Source: an uncultured Bacilli bacterium (GTDB lineage: Bacteria; Bacillota_I; Bacilli_A; RF39; UBA660). From it: DNA of 10,354 bases. The stretch covers positions 1 through 10,354 of the forward strand of contig CANQFI010000058.1 of the NCBI GenBank assembly GCA_947598455.1. The letters run 5' to 3'. Shown in pieces: positions 1-8,247 of the stretch (its first letter is position 1; every line of letters begins with the position of its first letter). A model generated the notes under the pieces. The model did not search any database. It saw only the letters and a program-made list of their open reading frames with translations, and had not been told where the DNA came from. The translations under genes were made by a program, and so were the position numbers.

Positions 1-199
1 TCTTTTTCATCAATAATTCATCATTATTTTTACTTTCATTTATCGAATTTAAAGATAACTTTTGATTATCAATTTTTTCTAATAAATTATCAATATTTTT
101 CAAAGAATCTTTATAAACTACATTATTTGGATCAACTTTCTTAATCATTTGTTGTAAATTAACTAAATCCTCTTTTCTTGATTCAAATTTATCACCCAT
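1..199 (-). CDS. Partial small charged, probably coiled-coil protein (5' part only)
   Basis: The reading frame opens with ATG at 199-197 and stays open for 66 codons to the left edge, so the C-terminus is missing. The protein starts MGDKFESRKEDLVNLQQM and is dominated by Lys, Asp, Asn, Glu and Leu, with Leu/Ile at roughly heptad spacing (for example NIDNLLEKIDNQKLSLNSI). That suggests amphipathic helix or coiled coil. No signal peptide, membrane segment or catalytic motif is visible. The start is supported by AAAGGA at 214-209 with a 9-base spacer, and the only in-frame codons upstream before a TAA lack any start codon. It overlaps the end of the giant gene by 37 bases in another frame, so it is almost certainly co-transcribed and probably translationally coupled. 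I do not recognise the family. A partner or regulatory subunit of the giant protein is an inference from position only. Confidence 0.72.
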   Translation of the reverse strand, partial: MGDKFESRKEDLVNLQQMIKKVDPNNVVYKDSLKNIDNLLEKIDNQKLSLNSINESKNNDELLMKK

Positions 200-3100
200 T
201 CTGGAACATCCTTTCCTATTTTAGAATAATATTCATTTAAAACTTGTGTTATATATAGAGTAAATTCTTTTCTCAAATTATTTTTTCTAGCTAATAAAGA
301 AGAATATAAATCATTTTTTACTGCTTCCATTGCTTGTGTTTCATCTAAACCACTATTTTTATAAGTCTCTACTTCCCTACGAACAACATTACTTTTAACA
401 AATTCATCAATATAATTTTTAAATATTTCTTTATAATCTTCATCACTAATACATTCTATTCTATTAATTGCATCCATTACTTTTGTAATATTAGCTTCCG
501 TAATTTCCTGTTGTCCTTTCATAACTGCATCAAATATTTTATTATATATGATTCCACAATGATTAAAATCAGCCATTGGTGAAGTAGATGTTATAAAGGA
601 AGTATCAAAAGTAAGATTATTATCTTCATCTCTACTTACAAATAAAGGATTTAAAATAAATTTTAAAGCTTGTTCTTTATCTATTCCATAAGTAAGACCA
701 TTTTTATCTTTTAAGAAGTTTTCAGCCTTTGTATCATAACTAAATAACAAATAATCACTAATAAATTCTTGTATAAATAAAGACATTTCTTTTTCTGTTA
801 ATGGTACATATTCATTACTATTTTTATACCATCCATCATAACTTGTTGTTTCTGGTAATACTTCGATTACTGAACATAATAGTTCATTATCTTCACTTAC
901 CCCTTTACTATATCCTAAATTTTCAAAAGGTACTTTTACTACATCAACATATACAGCTCCCTCTGGATTTACAATCGATTGAATACGATAACTTGCCTGC
1001 ATTGCATAAGAACGATATGGATCAATAGCACCTCCACCTTTTCTATATCCAGGTTTTAAATAAAATACTCCATCTTTTCCTTTAATATGACACTTAAACA
1101 TATCATGTGACCCACCAATTTTCATTGGAATCAAATCATATACTTCATCTTGTTCAATTTTTAAATCAGCCACTTGTCTTTTTAATTCTAAAACTTTATC
1201 TCTAACTTGTTTAATTTTTTCAAGTTTCGCCTGATATTCTCCTAATTCAATATTTTTCTGAACAAAAACTCCTTTTTCTACTTCTTCTTGTGGATCAACA
1301 ACAGTTACATTATTTCCCTTTAACTCAGCAACATTACCAATCGCCTGAGTATGAACAAACGGAATATCTAATCCTAAATCTTTAAATGCTTGTTGTGCCT
1401 TCTTTTCTTCATCTGATGGAACATCCCCCCTAATAATTATACAACTAGGTAATAAACCATCACGATATAACAATGTTTCTGGATGATTCCTTGGTGTTAA
1501 AGAACTACTATCTTTAATTTCCAAATGATAATAACGATCATAATAAACTTGATAATCATTATCATTAATATAAGAATTACTACCCATATTTACATTAGAA
1601 GAACCAATAAATCCTCCACGTGGAACTTTCGTAAATCCTAAAATAATTCCTGAATTAGAATATAACTTTTTACCTAAATTACTAATTGGAGAAACACATA
1701 TTGTGACACGACCATTAAAACGATAATTAACATATTCTTCAAAGTTATTTCCTGACATTACATGGGCATAAATAGTATATTCTGAATTTTGTAAATCAAT
1801 TACTCCATTTTCATTAGGCGACAAATTACTAACATCAGTTAATGTTGCATTAGCATCTAATTCATAAACATTTCTTATTCGTTCTTTTAAATCATAAAAT
1901 AATGGCCTAACTTTATCAACTAATTCTTTATTTTCTATATAATTTCTTAATATAATCTTTAATGACTCTAAATCATTAGTTGCATTAACTGTTTCCTCTA
2001 ACATTTTTAACATAACTTTTAACATTGAAGCTTCAGAAAATAGTTCATCTTGATTACTTAATTTTTCTGCTTTTGCCAATATTTTATCCAATGTATCAAA
2101 ATTGATATAATTTGTTAAAATATGTTTAAATTCTTCATAGTTAATATTAAACACATATTCTAATATCATATCTTTAATTTCTTTTGGATCTGTACAACTA
2201 TCTAACTTACTTTTAATTGTCATTACCATATCTTCATCTAATTTTTCTAAATCTTCCAAATTATTTACATTTCTAACAACAACATCACTATTTAATATTT
2301 TAATTAAATTAGTTTTCTGAATTTCACTTAATTTACTATTTACAAGATTCTTAACTAAATTAGAATAATTAATATATAACCTTGCCACTTTTAAAAATAA
2401 ATCTACACCAAACGCATTATTATTAAGTTCTAAATAATTATTAACTAAATAAGTATAAACATTAGCAAATTCTCCAATATTTCCCTCTTTTATAATCTGT
2501 ATTAAGAAATCCATTTTACTATTATTAATTCCATATTTTAATACCAAATAATAATCTATAGGCATCATTTTAAAAGCATTTATATTATCAAAATTCATGT
2601 ATGTTAATAAACGTTCATGCATAATACTTGTATTAAATGATTGCCATACTGAAATATAATTTTTTAAATCATCATCATTTCTTATAACTAAATTATATTG
2701 TTCTTTTAATAAAGTTATATAAATTTCTTTAATAATCTCTTCATTACTTCCCATATAATATAATAATAAATCTATATTTTTCATTTCAATAATCTTTTTA
2801 AAAATTATATCTTTATTATTTAAATAATCTGTTACTTCAAAATCTTCTTTTTTAGGAATATATCCTTGAGCAAGAGCTAATTCATATAAAGACTGATCAT
2901 TTCCTTCATAAAAGATAATATTATTACAATCATACAAAATAGCTTTCTTCATTAAATTAATATCACTATGAATAAATTTTAGTTTTTCTATTGTTTCCCT
3001 ATCTGGAATAATTTTATGACCATTTTTATCAACTAAATCAAATAAATCTTTAAATGCATCTAAATCAAAAGCACTATAATATTTAATTGCATTAATATCC

Positions 3101-6100
3101 TCTTGCATTGCTTGACGAATTATTAAAGTACTTGAACAAAAATTATTTTTCTTTTCTAAATCTGCTATTGTTGGTACATATCCATGTAATAAAGCCTTTT
3201 CAAATATTTTTTCATCTTTACCATTATAAAATAATATATATTTATTAACTTCAGGAGAACTTATAAGCATTTCTAACAAATATGTATTACAAAGATAAGG
3301 ATGATCTATAAAATCCTGTTCACTTACTACAAAACCTTTATCAATTGCATAATTAAATATTTCTGGATTATTACCTCTATAATATTTAATACAATTAAAA
3401 TCGATATCCAAAACCATTTTTGTAATATAATCATTATTATTAAATGTTTTTGTTTCTTTATATTTTTGTGGTGTTAAAACATAGCCATTTTCTATAGCTA
3501 ACTTAAATATTTCAAAATTATTACCTTCATATAAAACAATTTTATCTGGGTTTTCCTTTAATAAATATTTAAATAGTTTATCATTTAAAGCTAAAGAATA
3601 TCCATAATTTCTATTAGTTATTTCATCATCACTAAGTTGATAACCAGTTCTAATTAAGATATCAATAAGATAATTATGATCCTTATACATAAAAGAAGTT
3701 AATATATCATTTATATCTGTTATCTCATAATTAATATTTAAATCTATTAGACTTAAAAGATAACCATATTTCATTGCTAACTTTAAAGTTTCATCAACAC
3801 CAAACTTATTAAAATAATTTTGATATTTCTTTCCATAGCCCAAAAGACAATATTTTTTTACTAAATCAAAATTTTGATATTCATAAATTTTTTCAAAGTC
3901 AATGATTCTTTCAATATATTTATCATCGACCTTCATATTATTTTCTAAAGCATAAGTAATAAACCTTATATCATATAAAAGAATCTGTGGTGTTCTTTCA
4001 CTTACTATATAATGACTATTTATTAATTTATCTATTAACTTATCTATTAATTCCTGAGGATAAACTAACTGTGAATTAATATCTAAAACTTCAATTAAAC
4101 TTATATTATTTATAATATTATTTAAAATAGTATAAGGATTATTATTTACAGAAATTCCCTTATCATATAACATTTTGTATTCATCTAAAGTATAATCTAA
4201 GTTATTATATTTTTTTAATAAATTTGGATTTTCCATTAACAAGCTTAATAATTCTTCATCATAAAAAAGCCAAACTGGTAACCTTTCATTTAAATTATAA
4301 CTTCCATCTAATATTTTATTCTTAACAATTTGGATAAGTTCATTTTTTTGCAGAAAACTTAAATAAAGATCATTTATTATTTCTAATTTACTAGGATCAT
4401 GAATAATACTTAATTTTACATAACCATAATCACTTTCTAAAAAGTTAAAAATACCTAAATAATAATATATCTCATTACTTACTAAGAAATCTCTAATATA
4501 AGTTTTTTCTTCATCATTAAATTCAATACCTGATTCAAAATACATAATTGATTGTGGACTTAATTTAATTGAATTAAATAAAAATTCCTTAGATTGTAAT
4601 AAAAATTTTGGTGTTTTTTCAGAAGCAATATAATTACTTTTTATAGCTTTATTGATTAAATATTCATTTACTTCTGGTGTTACATCGCGTAAACAATTAT
4701 AATACATAATTGTTTTATTAAAATCATTTTCTAAAGATACCTTAAAAATTTCCCAATTACCTTTAACATAATTACTAAAAATATCATCTAAAACAAAATT
4801 AATCTTTCTTAAATAATCACAAACTTCACTTATATTTTCGGCAGATACAAAAACATTAAGTGAATAAAGGAAATTTTTTAAAGAAGTTACCATCAGCTCT
4901 ACAGGTAAATTATAATCATCATCAAACAATGAATACATATTATTATCTGTAATTACAAATGTTTTCATTAATTCATTTCTATGCCAAATATATGAATTAT
5001 TATAAAATAAATTTGACGTAAAAGCTGATATACTATTTTGAGCATTAAATATTTCAAAAACCTGATATTCAAATTTCCAATCTCGTTCATCATTTTTCGG
5101 CTCATAATTGAAATATTTACAATTATTTAAATCTTGTTTTAAAGCATATAATATTATTAATTTATTATTAAATATATCATTCTCTTGTGCAATATCATCT
5201 AATGGACAACCAGCTTCTAACCAATAATTATAAAGTTCTTGCTCCGTAAATATATTCTTATAAGCATAATTAATAATATGTTTAGCATCAAAAATCCTAA
5301 CTAACAAATTTTTATAAATAGTTCCATAAATATGCTCAAACGAATTTTTATTAAAATATTTAATTTTTTCTTCAATCGAGCCTAATTTATCAAAAGCCTC
5401 ATATAATTTTTGTCTATATATTTCAGGCAAATTATTATTTAAACATTTTATATAATCGTTTAAATCATTTTGTAAAATATAATCCATAAATTCTTCATCA
5501 ATCTCACCATTATCTTTATGAATTAAAATATAATTACGATTAATATTATTATTTAATTTTATCTCACCTTTTTTATATGCTTCTATTATTAAACCACGAA
5601 ATTTATTATAAGTTTCACTGTCTAATGATAAAAATCGTTCAAATATAGCTCCATTTGCTAATAGAATTGTTGGATTTTTAGTCCCTAAAATCAATAATTC
5701 ATCTAGACTATATTCTTTTTTTTCTGCTTTTTCAAAATCTAAATAATCATAATTTTTAATAGCTGCTTCACGTATTTCTTGAAATTCAGGATTATTTTTT
5801 AATTCTATTATTTTTTTACTTCTTCTTACAAATTCACTATTCAGCATTATCATATTTTCAGGATTAGCTTTAAATATTTCTATTAATTGATTAATTTCTA
5901 ATACAAAAGCATTTTTATATCCTATTTCTTTAGCTGTAGCTTTTTTATTTATTAAAACATCATATATATACCCTTTAATATTATCATCAACAGAATAAGA
6001 ATTAGACATGGCATTTTTTATAATAATTCCTATATTAGCAACATTATTTGATATTGCAAAATCTAAAATATTTACTGCTAAAACAGAAGGAATAGATTTT

Positions 6101-8205
6101 TTAATAACATATGTTCCTTCCGTAATACATTCGCATACTGCAGATACAAATTCACTAGGTAAAAAATCTTTCCACTCTTTTAATATTAGTGTCCATTCAT
6201 CTATTTTATCAGGATTTTCCTTAACTACTTCAACTAAATCATCATATTTAAAAATTTTAATTAAATTACCTTTAATTTCTACTCCCGCATTTTTATAATT
6301 AGTAATAAAGTATTCTCTACATTCATAACTTAAACAATTAATATTCACCATATTATGATGATAATTCAAACACTCATATAAATTAATGTACGGATTATTA
6401 TCAATCAAAGGATATTTTTTTCCATAAAATTGTCTATTTTGTTCATAATTAGCAAAATACAAATCACTAATTTTCTGATAAACTTCCGTACTTAATTCAA
6501 TTTTTTCTTTATAATGTATACAATTAGCAAAATCATTCCTTAAAGCAATTATAATATTGTTAATTTTTACTTCATCAGCATTAATTGTTCCTACTCGATC
6601 TATATGTGCCATATCAGGAATTATACTCTCTAACTCTTCAACATTATAATTTCCTATTAAATATTGTCTTAGCATTCCCGCATACGTAGTACTACTTCTA
6701 GAAATGGATATATCAGAAATATCATTTAAAGTAATTGTCTTACCTTCTAAAGATTTTAATACTAAAAGATAATTTTCAAATAAACATTTTGGTGAATCAG
6801 GTGTTAACAAATAATTATGAGCATTCAAAATATTATATACCCTTAACATTTTTTCATCATTTGAACAATCAATATTAAAATTTGGATTATTTAGAAGACT
6901 TATATTTTTATCTAAAGCTTCTACTATAATATCAAAATTAGCATTCAAAGATTCAATAAAAATTATGGCTGGTGAAGAAACATTAACTTCATACCCATTC
7001 TTAACTAATTCCTTTAAATTAATATCTCCCCACATGGAAGAACCATCAATTATATAAGGATTATTAGCCAAAACAACCGAGTTGATTTGGGGATAACTTA
7101 TTATAAATTTTGTAAATTTATCAACAATAACCTTATTATTTTTTATAATATCCACCATATTATTTATTTCATCTTGTGTTAATCTCCTATTAGGATTTAT
7201 CAAAAAATTAGCATCATTAATTACTGATTGGTCTTTTAAAAAAGAATGATACATAACATCAACATTTTCACAAAGAAAAGACCAGGATCTATCACAACCT
7301 TTAACTACTAAATCTTTACTAAATATTGCTTCTATTATTTTCTTTTGTTGTTCTTCATCATATACATTAACTATCTGACTTACTTCAGGTAAATATTTAA
7401 AATTTTCATCAATATTATTAAGAAACATATCAATAATTAATTTGCAATCATCACCATGATAATATAAGTTTGGTAAATAAATTACATTAGCAAAATCTAA
7501 ATTTAAAAGAAAAGAATATATATTTTTTTGACCTAAGAATGTGAAACCATTTACATCATTTAAAGTAATTTCATTATTATTAAAAGCGTTAATAAAAATA
7601 TCTACAAATTCTTGGTCATTATAAACTAATCTAGGTATTAAATTATTTTTTAAAATAGTTGGATCATTTTTATACCAAACTTTAAATAATTCTAAATTAA
7701 TTTTTGAGACATCAAAATCATTAAGATGTTTTTTAATAATCTCATACAATTTTTGATAATCTTTAATAAAATCATAATCTATATCAGCTAAATAATTAGG
7801 ATATGCGTCCAAATAATCATAATACAAATCTGTATTTTTTATAATATTATCAATTTTTAAGTATTTCAACTTATCTATATTTTTACGAAGGATATCTATA
7901 ATTACTTTTTGTTGATTATCATTATAATCAGTCATTTTTATAAAAGGAAGTAAATCACTAATCAACTCATTATGTTGCAATAAATAAATAAGCTCTTCAC
8001 CAGTTACATTATTCTTTTGTTTAATAAACTCAACATATTTTTCAGCAATAACTTTATATTTTAATAAAAAATCTGATGTTAATTCATCAACTACATAACC
8101 ATTATCAATAGCTGTTTTTACATCTGTTTCTGTAATAAATCTTTCTGGAATGCCATTTAAGACTTGAGGTCTAACTTTTAATATTTGACGAAAAAATGGA
8201 TTCAT
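163..8205 (-). CDS. Giant 2680-residue solenoid protein with C-terminal kinase-like domain, unknown function
   Basis: The gene is intact from ATG at 8205 to TAG at 165-163. AGGAG sits 8 bases before the start. The N-terminus (MNPFFRQILKVRP) is not a signal peptide and I see no membrane segment, so a cytosolic protein is likely. Layout by residue: about 1-2130 is helical, Asn/Ile/Tyr/Leu-rich and built from degenerate repeats, read here as an alpha-solenoid. One repeat type is anchored at Tyr1192, Tyr1303 and Tyr1399, and another lies at about 1556-1835. Residues 2137-2290 form an alpha/beta module with YAHVMS, SPISN, GSSNVNMGSN and HPETLLYRDG. Residues 2319-2354 are a charged coiled coil. Residues 2356-2660 carry atypical-kinase-like motifs: GGSHDMF, Lys2384, DTKAEN and GID. 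The protein is far larger than any HipA-type kinase. I cannot name the family; ligand, substrate and role are unknown. The downstream gene overlaps its 3' end. The reading frame is very well supported, the domain names much less so. Confidence 0.93.
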   Translation of the reverse strand: MNPFFRQILKVRPQVLNGIPERFITETDVKTAIDNGYVVDELTSDFLLKYKVIAEKYVEFIKQKNNVTGEELIYLLQHNELISDLLPFIKMTDYNDNQQKVIIDILRKNIDKLKYLKIDNIIKNTDLYYDYLDAYPNYLADIDYDFIKDYQKLYEIIKKHLNDFDVSKINLELFKVWYKNDPTILKNNLIPRLVYNDQEFVDIFINAFNNNEITLNDVNGFTFLGQKNIYSFLLNLDFANVIYLPNLYYHGDDCKLIIDMFLNNIDENFKYLPEVSQIVNVYDEEQQKKIIEAIFSKDLVVKGCDRSWSFLCENVDVMYHSFLKDQSVINDANFLINPNRRLTQDEINNMVDIIKNNKVIVDKFTKFIISYPQINSVVLANNPYIIDGSSMWGDINLKELVKNGYEVNVSSPAIIFIESLNANFDIIVEALDKNISLLNNPNFNIDCSNDEKMLRVYNILNAHNYLLTPDSPKCLFENYLLVLKSLEGKTITLNDISDISISRSSTTYAGMLRQYLIGNYNVEELESIIPDMAHIDRVGTINADEVKINNIIIALRNDFANCIHYKEKIELSTEVYQKISDLYFANYEQNRQFYGKKYPLIDNNPYINLYECLNYHHNMVNINCLSYECREYFITNYKNAGVEIKGNLIKIFKYDDLVEVVKENPDKIDEWTLILKEWKDFLPSEFVSAVCECITEGTYVIKKSIPSVLAVNILDFAISNNVANIGIIIKNAMSNSYSVDDNIKGYIYDVLINKKATAKEIGYKNAFVLEINQLIEIFKANPENMIMLNSEFVRRSKKIIELKNNPEFQEIREAAIKNYDYLDFEKAEKKEYSLDELLILGTKNPTILLANGAIFERFLSLDSETYNKFRGLIIEAYKKGEIKLNNNINRNYILIHKDNGEIDEEFMDYILQNDLNDYIKCLNNNLPEIYRQKLYEAFDKLGSIEEKIKYFNKNSFEHIYGTIYKNLLVRIFDAKHIINYAYKNIFTEQELYNYWLEAGCPLDDIAQENDIFNNKLIILYALKQDLNNCKYFNYEPKNDERDWKFEYQVFEIFNAQNSISAFTSNLFYNNSYIWHRNELMKTFVITDNNMYSLFDDDYNLPVELMVTSLKNFLYSLNVFVSAENISEVCDYLRKINFVLDDIFSNYVKGNWEIFKVSLENDFNKTIMYYNCLRDVTPEVNEYLINKAIKSNYIASEKTPKFLLQSKEFLFNSIKLSPQSIMYFESGIEFNDEEKTYIRDFLVSNEIYYYLGIFNFLESDYGYVKLSIIHDPSKLEIINDLYLSFLQKNELIQIVKNKILDGSYNLNERLPVWLFYDEELLSLLMENPNLLKKYNNLDYTLDEYKMLYDKGISVNNNPYTILNNIINNISLIEVLDINSQLVYPQELIDKLIDKLINSHYIVSERTPQILLYDIRFITYALENNMKVDDKYIERIIDFEKIYEYQNFDLVKKYCLLGYGKKYQNYFNKFGVDETLKLAMKYGYLLSLIDLNINYEITDINDILTSFMYKDHNYLIDILIRTGYQLSDDEITNRNYGYSLALNDKLFKYLLKENPDKIVLYEGNNFEIFKLAIENGYVLTPQKYKETKTFNNNDYITKMVLDIDFNCIKYYRGNNPEIFNYAIDKGFVVSEQDFIDHPYLCNTYLLEMLISSPEVNKYILFYNGKDEKIFEKALLHGYVPTIADLEKKNNFCSSTLIIRQAMQEDINAIKYYSAFDLDAFKDLFDLVDKNGHKIIPDRETIEKLKFIHSDINLMKKAILYDCNNIIFYEGNDQSLYELALAQGYIPKKEDFEVTDYLNNKDIIFKKIIEMKNIDLLLYYMGSNEEIIKEIYITLLKEQYNLVIRNDDDLKNYISVWQSFNTSIMHERLLTYMNFDNINAFKMMPIDYYLVLKYGINNSKMDFLIQIIKEGNIGEFANVYTYLVNNYLELNNNAFGVDLFLKVARLYINYSNLVKNLVNSKLSEIQKTNLIKILNSDVVVRNVNNLEDLEKLDEDMVMTIKSKLDSCTDPKEIKDMILEYVFNINYEEFKHILTNYINFDTLDKILAKAEKLSNQDELFSEASMLKVMLKMLEETVNATNDLESLKIILRNYIENKELVDKVRPLFYDLKERIRNVYELDANATLTDVSNLSPNENGVIDLQNSEYTIYAHVMSGNNFEEYVNYRFNGRVTICVSPISNLGKKLYSNSGIILGFTKVPRGGFIGSSNVNMGSNSYINDNDYQVYYDRYYHLEIKDSSSLTPRNHPETLLYRDGLLPSCIIIRGDVPSDEEKKAQQAFKDLGLDIPFVHTQAIGNVAELKGNNVTVVDPQEEVEKGVFVQKNIELGEYQAKLEKIKQVRDKVLELKRQVADLKIEQDEVYDLIPMKIGGSHDMFKCHIKGKDGVFYLKPGYRKGGGAIDPYRSYAMQASYRIQSIVNPEGAVYVDVVKVPFENLGYSKGVSEDNELLCSVIEVLPETTSYDGWYKNSNEYVPLTEKEMSLFIQEFISDYLLFSYDTKAENFLKDKNGLTYGIDKEQALKFILNPLFVSRDEDNNLTFDTSFITSTSPMADFNHCGIIYNKIFDAVMKGQQEITEANITKVMDAINRIECISDEDYKEIFKNYIDEFVKSNVVRREVETYKNSGLDETQAMEAVKNDLYSSLLARKNNLRKEFTLYITQVLNEYYSKIGKDVPEWVINLNQEKRI
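209..214 (-). promoter_or_regulatory. Ribosome binding site inside the giant gene, for the overlapping downstream gene
   Basis: AAAGGA on the minus strand, 9 bases before the ATG at 199. It lies within the last codons of the giant gene (around its residues Lys-Ile-Gly-Lys-Asp). It decides the start of the downstream gene, because the next in-frame upstream codons run into a TAA without another start codon. Confidence 0.55.
226..1140 (-). other. C-terminal domain of the giant protein: HipA/PI3-4-kinase-like atypical kinase fold (putative)
   Basis: Residues 2356-2660. The motif order fits a protein-kinase-like fold. A turn IGGSHDMFKC (2363-2372) is followed by a beta strand ending FYLKPG with Lys2384 as candidate ATP lysine. 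Then come a helix (YRSYAMQASYRI), a strand and hinge-like segment SVIEVLPE (2445-2452), a catalytic-loop-like YDTKAENFL with Asp2491 and Asn2496, and GID with Asp2509 in the DFG position. In HipA and PI3/4-kinase-like families the loop reads roughly D-x-H/K-x-x-N and is followed by a metal-binding Asp. About 150 helical residues follow. Because all three expected polar positions (Lys, Asp/Asn, Asp) are present, the domain could be active rather than a pseudokinase. The fold is inferred from motifs by eye, without a profile search. Confidence 0.5.
1336..1797 (-). other. Alpha/beta module of the giant protein, possibly ADP-ribosyltransferase-like
   Basis: Residues about 2137-2290, between the solenoid and the coiled coil. 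Unlike the rest of the protein it has alternating short strands and turns: IYAHVMSG with His2148, RVTICVSPIS, GIILGFTKVPRGGFIGSS, YYHLEIKDSS, and HPETLLYRDGLLPSCIIIRG with Glu2243, then a helix and DIPFVHTQ. A His near the first strand, a Ser/Gly-rich middle and a Glu before a late strand is the general layout of the H-Y-E type ADP-ribosyltransferase fold. The resemblance is weak and no defining motif is certain. It could equally be an unrelated binding or protease-like module. Confidence 0.25.
2701..3540 (-). repeat. Tandem protein repeats of about 50 residues in the giant protein (GY-type)
   Basis: Six consecutive units begin at residues 1556, 1606, 1657, 1707, 1763 and 1814. The unit reads approximately I-x-x-Y-x-G-N-x-x-x-I-F-x-x-A-I-x-x-G-Y/F-V-x-P, then a variable stretch with Asp-Phe/Leu, then a second helix rich in Ile/Leu. 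Examples are IVLYEGNNFEIF, IKYYRGNNPEIF, ILFYNGKDEKIF, IIFYEGNDQSLY and LLYYMGSNEEII. Spacing is 50-51 residues except the fourth unit (56), which is also the most degenerate (IKYYSAFDLDAF). A helix-turn-helix solenoid unit is the natural reading. The pattern recalls ankyrin-like or DUF4116-like repeats but lacks ankyrin consensus motifs such as TPLH. Confidence 0.7.
3916..4656 (-). repeat. Degenerate protein repeats of about 100 residues in the giant protein (Y-x-x-x-E-R/K-x-P type)
   Basis: Three recognisable copies are anchored at Tyr1192 (NYIASEKTPKFLL), Tyr1303 (SYNLNERLPVWLF) and Tyr1399 (HYIVSERTPQILL). Each is preceded by a helix of the type I-x-K-x-I and followed by a helix with Phe/Leu and Ala/Leu. 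Spacings are 111 and 96 residues. A weaker match at the N-terminus (DNGYVVDELTSDFLL, from residue 34) suggests that the same unit was used along the whole protein and has diverged in between. Confidence 0.5.
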
Positions 8206-8217
8206 GGCTACATCTCC

Positions 8218-8233
8218 TATTATTTAAATAATA
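8218..8233. repeat. Perfect 16-bp AT-only palindrome before the giant gene
   Basis: TATTATTTAAATAATA is its own reverse complement. It covers the putative -10 box of the giant gene and ends at the first base of its AGGAG ribosome binding site. It could be an operator for a dimeric repressor. In such AT-rich DNA a chance palindrome of this length between two genes is also possible. Confidence 0.5.
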
Positions 8234-8236
8234 CCA
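8228..8236 (-). promoter_or_regulatory. Putative extended -10 promoter of the giant gene
   Basis: On the minus strand, TGG at 8236-8234 is followed directly by TATTAT at 8233-8228, which matches an extended -10 (TGn-TATAAT) at all but one position. No convincing -35 is visible; 17 bases upstream there is only the T-tract of the glmS terminator. Initiation would fall near 8221 and give a very short leader of about 16 bases before the ATG at 8205. The alternative is transcription by readthrough from glmS. Confidence 0.4.
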
Positions 8237-8247
8237 TAGATTACTTT

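Noticed and set aside
801..1028. 75-codon open frame on the plus strand
   Set aside because: It lies antisense inside the coding region of the giant gene (kinase-like domain), has a low-complexity His/Leu/Tyr-rich product and no ribosome binding site. It is a shadow frame.
226..1140. HipA toxin of a HipBA toxin-antitoxin pair
   Set aside because: HipA is about 440 residues and normally follows a small helix-turn-helix hipB. Here the domain ends a 2680-residue protein and no hipB-like gene is next to it. Only a fold-level similarity is proposed.
2701..3540. Ankyrin repeat array
   Set aside because: Repeat length is about 50 residues rather than 33, and the TPLH and G-A/ADVN-type consensus positions are missing.
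6008..6298. 96-codon open frame on the plus strand
   Set aside because: It is antisense to the solenoid region of the giant gene. The product is Ile/Ser/Thr-rich with no recognisable family, and the minus-strand frame explains the openness.
163..8205. Surface adhesin or secreted toxin
   Set aside because: There is no signal peptide, LPXTG motif, membrane segment or Gly/Thr-rich extracellular repeat. The N-terminus is plain and charged, so a cytosolic protein fits better.
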